Below are positions 56,900 to 64,000 of a stretch of 64,000 nt of DNA, piece after piece. A program made the position numbers and the translations under genes. The notes beneath the pieces are model-generated. The model ran no database searches, was not told the origin of the DNA, and worked only from the letters and a program-made list of their open reading frames with translations. The stretch is from the NCBI GenBank assembly GCA_034359265.1, contig CP136895.1, positions 46,952,001-47,016,000 of the forward strand, in the 5' to 3' direction. The first letter of the stretch is position 1. Each line of letters starts with the position of its first letter. This stretch comes from Canna indica (taxonomy: Eukaryota; Streptophyta; Magnoliopsida; Zingiberales; Cannaceae).

Positions 56900-57912
56900 A
56901 TTTTTGTAGTGGGATTCATTAGCCTAATAAAAGAGAAAAGAGTCATCTGCAAAGAGGAGATGAGATATTGGTGGACTTGTGCTACTGAGTTTCACCCCAC
57001 GGACCCGATGGTGAAGTTCTCCCTGATGGAGTAAATACGATAGTCCCTCAACACAAAAAAGGAAAATATACGGAGACAGAGGATCTCCCTGTCGGAGTCC
57101 TCTGGAGGGTCTAAAAAACCCAGACGGCTGTCCATCAACAAGGGAAGAATAAGAGATAGTGGAAATACATTCCTTGATCCAAGTTAACCAGCGGTCACAA
57201 AAACTCAACTACCTCATTATATGCAGCACAAAACTCCATATATTCAACTCTGTCATAAGCTTTACTCATGTCAAGTTTGAATGCTAAATCACGTTGGCCA
57301 TTCCTCTTGGTCTTAAGGTAATGCATGCATTCATGGACGACCAGAATGTTATCACTTATCACTCTCCCTTTAATAAAAGCACTAATTTGGGCTGATAAGG
57401 CGATTCATGTATTTCTGCGGTCTGTGCACCAAGACTTTAGAAATAATCTTATAGAAAACTGTGCACAAGCAAATAGGCCGAACGTGAGTCATAGAAGTAG
57501 CATCTTTGACCTTCGGGATCAGACAAATGTGAGTGTGGTTAAAGCTCCTTAACATCCTTCCCCCTGAAAAAAATCCCTGTACTGCTTTACAAACATCATG
57601 CCCTACAATTTCCCAATAGGACTGGTAAAACTTTGCAGTGAACCCATCGTCACCAGGTTCGGCATAAGGGTCGAGAGAGAAGACATCAAACTTCACCTCC
57701 CCCTTGGGAACAGGTTGAGTGAGATTTCAGTTCATGGTATTTGTGACCTTCAATCTCATATGCGTAAAGTGGCTTGTAGGATCAGAAGGGGAAGTAGAAG
57801 TAAAAAGATCCTCAAAATATTTCTGAGCTCTCAATCCAATAGTCTCAGGAATAGTACACCATCCCCCATTACCATCATCAAACCTCCAAATTTTATTATG
57901 TTGGTTACGCAT
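56900..57912 (-). pseudogene. LINE reverse transcriptase
   Basis: Pieces in order on the minus strand: 57912-57727 (NKIWRFDDGNGGWCTIPETI), 57696-57382 (GDDGFTAKFYQSYWEIVG, FNHTHICLIPKVKD, VRPICLCTVFYKIISKVL) and 57208-56924 (SRGLRQGDPLSPYIFLFCVEGLSYLL, HLLFADDSFLF). FADD carries the two catalytic aspartates. The RT is collinear with plant L1 RTs, but broken by frameshifts near 57700, 57370 and 57215 and by stops elsewhere. Confidence 0.9.
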
Positions 57913-58259
57913 CTGAAAATTGAGTGGAAGAACTTTGTATTCTGGTCACCTCATCTAAGCTAGTTGACCCTTGACTTCTCTTTCCAATATCGATCCTCCC
58001 TGCCATAAGCATCCACTAACTATTGCTCAAGCTGTCAAATTTCCTCCCTTGTGGTATTAGTTGCATCAGCCTTGAGGAAAGATAAGCGATCTTAGATGTT
58101 ACCGATCTCTACCCTTGAATTACTAGCACTATTCCTTTACCAATTAACTAAAGCATGCCTACAATACTTCAGTTTAGTAAACAGGCGAAACATAGGAGAT
58201 CCCAATACTACCACATGCCAAACATTGGTGATTATGTTTTTGACTTCCTCACTACCGCA

Positions 58260-58948
58260 TCAACGTTCTTGGAATTGGAACCTCTGAGGTCTCAATGTAG
58301 TAATCGAGTTGGAGGTCAGAAGAAGAGGACAATGATCAGAACCAGCATCCTTAAGATGATGGATAGTAGCCATTGGATAAAGGAGGCGCCAACACCTCGA
58401 GACTAAAGCACGGTCTCCAAAACTCCTATATTGTCCAGGTAAATTTTGGCCTATGAAACCCAAATCAACAAGTCTGAGCTAAATTGATGAAAGCATTGAA
58501 GCCATCAATTGAGGAGGTAGATTTCAGCCTGCCTCCTTCTTTTTCATCTAAGGAAACGATAGCATTCAAGTCGCCAATAACCAAAGAATAATTAGCTGAG
58601 CCGTCCAACCAAAGCCCTGGCATACTGAGATTGCTTGATCCGCTCATCACTGTGAAAGTGAACAGCCAAAACATCCCATTGCACTTGATGAATAGTGTAT
58701 ATCCACTTACAAAAAATAGAAAAATCATCATGTGTAGTGATAGAGATATCAGTCAAAGCAGACCAACCAACAACTAAACTACCAGAAAGGCCACGGGGGG
58801 GAACACAGAAGTAATTATCCATACTGCATTTCTTAACACTGTTTGAAACAAAATCACTATTATTTTTTGTCTCACACAAGAACACAACCTCCAGGGAATA
58901 GGATCTACACCTCCTTTTTAAGTTATGAATTGTCAGGGGTTTCCTCAA
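58260..58948 (-). pseudogene. LINE apurinic-type endonuclease
   Basis: The N-terminal domain of ORF2 nicks the target to prime reverse transcription. NCGGLRKPLT and VVFLCETKNNS (the Glu of the active site) appear at 58950-58850, then VVGWSALTDIS, LVIGDLNAIVSLDEKEGG (58600-58550) and, in another frame, LVDLGFIGQN and AGSDHCPLLL (catalytic SDH, near 58320). ORF1 ends at TGA 58961-58963, overlapping an ATGA, so ORF2 would have started there. Frameshifts near 58600 and 58465. Confidence 0.88.
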
Positions 58949-58960
58949 ACCCCCACAATT

Positions 58961-60780
58961 TCATATCTCATATGGCACCGTCATAGGGTTGGCGCCCAAA
59001 CCCATACATTGTTTCTTCACTTGTTCATCAACCACATCCTCCCTTGATCGACGTATTGCACTCCGCACGAGGTGCTTGTAAGGTTTCTTTTTACCCAATA
59101 ATTTGACATCCCCATCACTGTTCTCAGGAGGCAATATCATGCCTTGTGCAACCATACACATGTTCGTATTGTAATAGGCTCAGTAGGGCACTATTGAAAT
59201 TGAACTACAGTATCACTAAAAGCCAAGTCCTGAACACCCCGGCGATTCTCATGGGAGCCATCAAGCACATCTGTCAAATGGGAGGAAGGCACAAAAGATG
59301 TAATAGTGCTATCAAACATCATCATAGTTGGCCTCTTCCCAAAGGCTTTACTGTGGTTTTGATTGCTGATAACTGAACCCAAATTATCAGGGACTTCTGA
59401 TGATTTTGAAGCAGCAAGAAGAGCCGACAAAAGAGATCCCTCAGCCGATAAAAGTAGCCCTTCAGCCTTATCAGAACTCGACACTAAAACAACACAGAGA
59501 GAATGATCATAACAAAATTCAGAATGTCCCATATCAGTTTGTCTCCCACCCGATGAGCTTGAAGCTGCAAAGAGGGGACAACATAGAAGTAGAATTCCTG
59601 GACTGTTGATGAGAGCACTCAAAAGAAGGAAGGAACCCAGATTTTGATTGTAATTGCACCACTACCGAAGTATTATAGAAGACTAAACCAACCTTATCAG
59701 AGTCCGACAAGGAGTCAACACAAGGAGAGAGTTCAGAATAAATATCAGAATGATTCAGATCAGCCTTCTTCCCACATAACAAAGTTTCGATGATCTTGGC
59801 TGCATTTCCACATGCTTGAGAAAAAGAACCAAGTCCTCTCAAAGTCGCACCAGTTGCCAAAGAAGACGAAGGCCATTGTCCCGACTGGATAATAGAGGAA
59901 CGAGAAGGCAGAAAACTCATCGATTTACCTAGCAAGTTCCCCTTATCAGCATTAATATCAAAAGTCCCAGAAGGCATCGTAGCAACAGGTATCGATTCAG
60001 CACTTTGAATGACAAGAAGAAAAATTTAGAAAATAGAAAAAGACTGCAATGTATGAATCACCGTCGCCATCTTCCCACCCATCAAGTCAATATTCTCAGT
60101 CACCATAGAAGTGCTCAGATATATTGGAAACAAGCCGCCTGGCATTGCTTGCTTCAAATGGCCGAGTAGAACTACCAGACCCTCGTCCACCCAGATCATT
60201 CGGCAACGATGCTGAAGGATGATCTCCATCACGAGACCTAGACTTATGATTTTTCAGATTAGCGGTAGCCTGATGTGAAGTTCCAGAAAGACTATCTTGC
60301 ACCGATAAAAGATTAAAAGTTTTCAAAAGACTTACTGGGGTTTGCACTGCCCAATGGGAAACTCCAGGAGCAGTATTACGATTTTGCGAAGGTACTGAAT
60401 CATAATCAAGACGACGACCAATGTGATCAGCCCGCATCCAAGAACCGCCTTGGTCTTTTGGCATCACACTTGTTGTTGAAGCCTCCAAAAACCTTTGACA
60501 AGCCCTCTTCTCATGTCCGAGGTGACAACAAAAGAAGCAGAAAACATTGATTCTTTCATACTTCAGAAATACCCTCATCGGATTATTCAGACCAGTAAGC
60601 CGCGCGCAGTAAATCCTTCAGAATTTTGGTAACATCCAGATTGATCTTTACTTTAAGAATTCGAGCTTTTGGACCATTCATCGCAGTGAGGATCACCTCC
60701 AGCACTTCACCCAATCGAGAACTAATCTTACACCCCAGTTCATTGGTTTTATAATGCTCCAGCAATCCCAGAGTTGAACG
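58961..60780 (-). pseudogene. LINE ORF1 (RNA-binding protein with zf-CCHC), 5'-incomplete
   Basis: ORF1 coats the LINE RNA. The first visible residues are STLGLLEHYKTNELGCKISS and RLGEVLEVILTAMNG (60780-60640), the end of the DUF4283-type RNA-binding domain. Then come 'ILKVKINLDVTKILKDLL' and, after a stop, the knuckle CFFCCHLGHEKRAC (about 60550-60500). The following ~1.4 kb is Ser-rich and diverged, in three frames (60578-60096, 59977-59534, 59622-59191), ending with KKKPYKHLVRSAIRRSRED and MTVPYEI before the TGA at 58961. The N-terminal part is cut off by the Copia element at about 60781. Confidence 0.82.
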
Positions 60781-61330
60781 TGATGTGCCTTTGGTCTAGC
60801 CCCGCTTACTTTGTTTTGGATGGCTACGATTAAGTTTCATCTAATTTAATGCAAGGGCTAAGATCAATCAAAACAATGGTTTATTTGTTTTCTTCTCTTG
60901 GTGGTTACGGCTGTGAGTTTTTTTTTGGTTCCTATTGAAGAAAAACACATAAGGAGGAGAAAGATTTGAAGAGGCTTTGGTGCTCCACAGAGAGAGCAAT
61001 TTTGATGGGTAGCAAGCAATAATTTGGAGGTGCTTTTGGTGGTCAATGATCTCATTCTTTTCTTGGTGAGATCTTTCTTATATTTTCTTCAAAAGCAAAT
61101 CTACTAGTTATTTCAAATTATTGTAGGTCTCATATTTGGCAGAACATTGTACTATTTGTTGTTGATAGTGGATTTGCTACCGGTTTGCCCCGTGGTTTTT
61201 TTCTCTAAACTAGAGGGTTTTCACATAAATTTGGTGTTGTTTTTCTTCTATGTTATTCCTGTTATTTATTGATTTATCAACTGTGTAGTTGATTATTTTG
61301 GTTTGAGAAAATTATTGTCCATTCCTACCA
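60781..61330 (+). repeat. 5' LTR of the third Copia element
   Basis: About 550 bp, T-rich in the distal half, bounded by TG...CA and by the LINE on one side and the primer site on the other. The second LTR is outside the window, so the left boundary has an uncertainty of perhaps ten bases. Confidence 0.65.
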
Positions 61331-61332
61331 AG

Positions 61333-61344
61333 TGGTATCAGAGC
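61333..61344 (+). promoter_or_regulatory. Primer-binding site of the third Copia element
   Basis: TGGTATCAGAGC two bases after the LTR end CTACCA; standard initiator tRNA-Met type. Confidence 0.92.
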
Positions 61345-61351
61345 AAGGTTC

Positions 61352-62170
61352 ATGGATGGTGATGGAAATTTCATGATAAAATTGACAGCTTCAAACTATT
61401 CAATTTGGAAGCTAATGATGGAGGATCATTTATACTGTAAGGATTTGTATGAGCCGGTATTGGGTGATTCTGGTAAGCCAAAGGATATTGAGGATGAGAA
61501 GTGGAAGAAATTGGACAGAAAGGCATTGGGCACCATTAGAAAATGAGTTGATATCAGTGTTTTTCATCATGTATCGCAGGAGATCAGTGCTCACAGGGTA
61601 TGGACAAAGTTGGCATCTTTGTATTAGAGAAAAATTGGCATGAACAAAGTTATGCTTGTTAAAAAGCTGACTATCCTACAACATAAGGAGGGACGAACTA
61701 TTACTGAACACTTGAGTGATTTTCAAGATTTGCTTAATCGAATGAATACTATGGGGCTTAGTATGGATGATGAAATGAAGGCATTGTTTCTTCTTGGCTC
61801 ACTACTAGATAGTTGGGAAACACTATTCAGCTCCAATTGGCAAGGTAAACTTGGAGATGGTTAAAGACAATATTTTAAATGAAGAAGCAAGACGAAAGGA
61901 ATCGAACACTGGGAGTCAAGCTCTTGTCATAGAGAATAGAGGCAGAAGCAAGAATAGGGGCAAGGATTTTAGAGGCCGTAGCAAGTCCAAAAACAAGTTT
62001 AAGTTCAAAGATAAGGTGGAGTGCTATCATTGTGGCAAACCTGTCCACATTAAGCGAAATTGTTGGATCTTGAAGAAAGAACGAAAAGATGGAAAAGACA
62101 AGAAGAACTCAGATGATAATAGTGTTGCAGCTGCAAGTTCTGATGATGAACCAGTTTCTTTGATTTGTTC
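61352..62170 (+). pseudogene. Copia gag (Tork/Tnt1-like)
   Basis: ATG at 61352, eight bases after the primer site. The frame reads MIKLTASNYSIWKLMMEDHL, YEPVLGDSGKPKDI and KWKKLDRKALGTIR, then a stop (61544-61546). It continues as MNKVMLVKKLTILQHKEG, 'ITEHLSDFQDLLNRMNTMGL' and LFLLGSLLDSWETL, with a frameshift near 61855. A basic segment precedes the knuckle CYHCGKPVHIKRNC (about 62022-62065). These are the usual landmarks of gag in this Copia group. At least two breaks make it non-coding. Confidence 0.88.
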
Positions 62171-63577
62171 ACATGGTGAGTGTAACCATGTTGGTGATCC
62201 AGGTATTGAGTGGATTGTTGACACTGCATGGGGCGTCACACCATTGTGTTTCCAACGGGGAGTTGTTTACAAGTTACAAAGCAGGAGACTTTGGGTTTAT
62301 CAAGATGGGAAACAATAGTGTGTCGCAAATTGTCGGGATTGGTGATATTGTTGTTCAGACTAGTACTGGTTGCACATTGACTTTAAAGGATGTGAGACAC
62401 ATTACAAATATGAAGATGAACTTGCTTACAGTGAATGCTCTGGACAAGGAATGGTATGAGAGTCAACATAAAAGTGGGCAGTGGAAGCTTCTCAAAGGAT
62501 CTTTAATAGTTGCAAAGGGAAAGTTGTGTTGCACTATGTACAAGACTTGGATGCGATTGTGCAGCAACCAGGTAAATGCCGCTGAGGATGATGCTTTAGC
62601 AAGCATGTGACATAATAGGCTAGCACACATGAGCGAGAAAGGGTTGAAGGTTTTGGCGAGGCAGTCCCTCATTTCTTTGTCGAAATGCATGTCCCTTAAC
62701 TCTTGTGATTATTGTTTGTTTGGTAAGCATCATAGAGTTTCTTTTAGTAAGCATCGTAAACTAAAAGAAAATAAGTTAGAATTGATACATTCTGATGTTT
62801 ATGGTCCCATTGAGGTTGAGTCTCATGGTGGTAATAGATACTTTGTTACTTTTATTGACGATGCTTCACGGAAAACTTGGGTGTTCTTGTTGAGAAACAA
62901 AAGTCGGGTACTAAAGTATTTTCAAAAGTTTCATGCCATGGTGGAAAGGATGACAAGATTATCCTTGAAGTGTATTCGTACAGATAATGGTGGAGAGTAC
63001 ACATCTAGTGCCTTTGAGGAGTACTATTCAAAGCATGGTATTCGGCATGAGTTGATAGAACCCGCAACACCACAGCATAATGGTGTAGCTTAAAGAATGA
63101 ATTGTACAATTATGGAAAGAGTTAGATGTATGTTGAGGATGGTTAAGTTGCCAAAGTCATTTTGGGGGTGAAGCAGTTAACACATCCTATTATCTACTTA
63201 ATAGATCACCATCAGTTCCTTTGAGCTTTGACATTCCAGAGAGAATATGGATAGGAAAAGATCCTTCATATTCTCATTTGAAGGCTTTCGGGTGTAAAGC
63301 ATTTGTGTATGTTCCAAAAGAGCAGAGGTTAAAGCTTGACAGTAAAGCCACTCCGTGTGTTTTTGTTGGGTATGGTGATGAGGAATATGGTTACAGATTA
63401 TGGGATCCAAAGAAGAAAAAGATAGTCAGAAGCAGAGATGTGATTTTCCATGAAAATGAGATGATAGCAGACTTCGTGGAAAAGGGGAAGACTACACATG
63501 TTATGGTTGAGTATAATGATGACTTGACAACGACATCAGTTTCACCGGAGAGAGTCACAGATGATGAAAATATATAG
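62171..63577 (+). pseudogene. Copia protease and integrase
   Basis: Protease: WIVDTAWGVTP at about 62208-62240, where the family has DSGA; the catalytic Asp (62220-62222) remains but the following residues are changed. After a frameshift near 62240 the frame 62173-62610 reads 'GDFGFIKMGNNSVSQIVGIG' and LKDVRHITNMKMNLL. Pre-integrase: HNRLAHMSEKGLKVL. Integrase core: DVYGPIEVESHGGNRYF, FIDDASRKTWVF, IRTDNGGEYTS and ATPQHNGVA, with a TAA at about 63091 where the family has Glu-Arg, so the catalytic Glu position falls at a stop. The C-terminal part 'FGCKAFVYVPKEQRLKLDSK' and GYRLWDPKKKK ends at a TAG after DDENI. Confidence 0.9.
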
Positions 63578-64000
63578 GGTACAGAACTACAGGGTACAAG
63601 TGAGCCAGCCACAGTTGATGATGGATCGTATGCAGAGAGTGTTGAGCGGGGGGAGCATACTCTAGCACCAGAAAATGCAGAACCTTCACTTAGGAGATCT
63701 ACCAGGGAGCATCAGCCATCCGCTAGATATCCTAGTTCAGACTACATATTGATGACTAGCGAAGGGGAGCCAGAGAGCTTCAAGGAAGTGTAGTTTACTC
63801 CGGATAGAGAGTGTTGGATAAGAGCAATGAAAGAGGAAATGGATTCGTTGCTCAAAAATTTCACATATGAACTTGTTGAACTTCCAAAAGGGAGAAGGCC
63901 TCTGAAAAACAAATGAGTGTTTAAGCTGAAAAAGGATGGAGACAAGCTAGTGAAATACAAAGCTTGATTGGTGGTGAAAGGCTTCAGTCAGAAGCCGGGC
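63578..64000 (+). pseudogene. Copia reverse transcriptase, N-terminal part (cut by window edge)
   Basis: A linker with LRRSTREHQPSARYPSSDY is followed by WIRAMKEEMDSLLKN, YELVELPKGRRPLKNK and VFKLKKDGDKLVKYKA, the start of the RVT_2 domain. Stops fall near 63792, 63916 and 63964. The catalytic box is beyond the window. Confidence 0.88.

Larger units (their letters stand above)
35465..60780 (-). mobile_element. L1-type LINE, split by two Copia elements and cut at its 5' end by a third
   Basis: Read on the minus strand the LINE is 60780-55855, then 41277-41016, then 35750-35465; the pieces join exactly once the Copia elements and their duplications are removed. It has ORF1 with zinc knuckle, an endonuclease, RT with a FADD box, an RT-associated zinc region and an A-run at the end (T8 on the plus strand, 35465-35472). 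The 5' part of ORF1 is absent here, probably displaced past the right edge by the third Copia element. All frames are broken. Confidence 0.92.
60781..64000 (+). mobile_element. Third Copia element (Tork/Tnt1-like), running off the right edge
   Basis: The LTR 60781-61330 starts TGATGTGCC and ends CTACCA; the start is where LINE ORF1 similarity stops, so it is inferred. The primer site TGGTATCAGAGC is at 61333. Order gag, protease, integrase, RT. If the start is right, the bases before it (GAACG, 60776-60780) are the target duplication, to be found again beyond the window. Confidence 0.85.

Overview
The window is plant nuclear DNA made almost entirely of transposable elements. The evidence is Copia and Gypsy LTR retrotransposons with plant-type primer sites (TGGTATCAGAGC, complementary to the 3' end of initiator methionine tRNA), a plant L1-type LINE, hAT, CACTA and MITE DNA transposons, and a caulimovirid (pararetrovirus) capsid fragment. 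I found no host gene, tRNA or rRNA gene. The species cannot be fixed from this sequence; it is a repeat-dense, probably heterochromatic part of an angiosperm genome.

Left part (1-16.1 kb): a SIRE-like Copia element enters from the left edge and is split by a reverse-oriented Copia solo LTR (580-12187, target duplication TTTAG). That LTR is split by a 2.7-kb Gypsy solo LTR (1260-8280, GAAAG), which itself received a Copia solo LTR (1581-3105) and a second Gypsy solo LTR (4588-7327, AAATC). A non-autonomous LTR element (8762-11466), a CACTA element (12384-14080, TCT) and a MITE (15055-15743) are also inserted. Most insertions can be closed exactly by their target-site duplications.

Middle part (16.1-35.5 kb): a decayed Tekay-like chromovirus (gag to integrase/chromodomain) with a truncated 3' LTR. 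It is followed by an unclassified LTR-like promoter region (seven CAGTYNCAACTR motifs, then a TATA box) carrying a reverse Gypsy solo LTR (22415-31509). That LTR contains a 6.4-kb hAT element with a broken transposase gene, itself interrupted by a Copia solo LTR. After this come a reverse Copia LTR fragment with a hAT MITE, the 5' end of a Tat-like Gypsy element on the minus strand, and AT-rich DNA.

Right part (35.5-64 kb): a minus-strand L1-type LINE is spread over 25 kb because two Copia elements landed in it. One is a structurally complete 5.3-kb Copia (35751-41010, AAGCA). The other is a SIRE-like gag-only element (41278-55849, CTTAA). The 3' LTR of the second holds another gag-only element (47033-55173, AGCAY), whose gag region is tandemly duplicated from the exact LTR/primer-site boundary; one copy is interrupted by a 1.03-kb caulimovirid capsid fragment with an open frame. 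A third Copia element (about 60781 to the right edge) cuts the LINE ORF1 and runs out of the window in its reverse transcriptase.

Nearly all element genes carry stops or frameshifts. The points of most interest are the viral capsid insert and the duplication around it, the hairpin arrays with covarying stems in the Gypsy LTRs, the gag-only SIRE-like elements, and the palindrome-rich promoter of the unclassified LTR.
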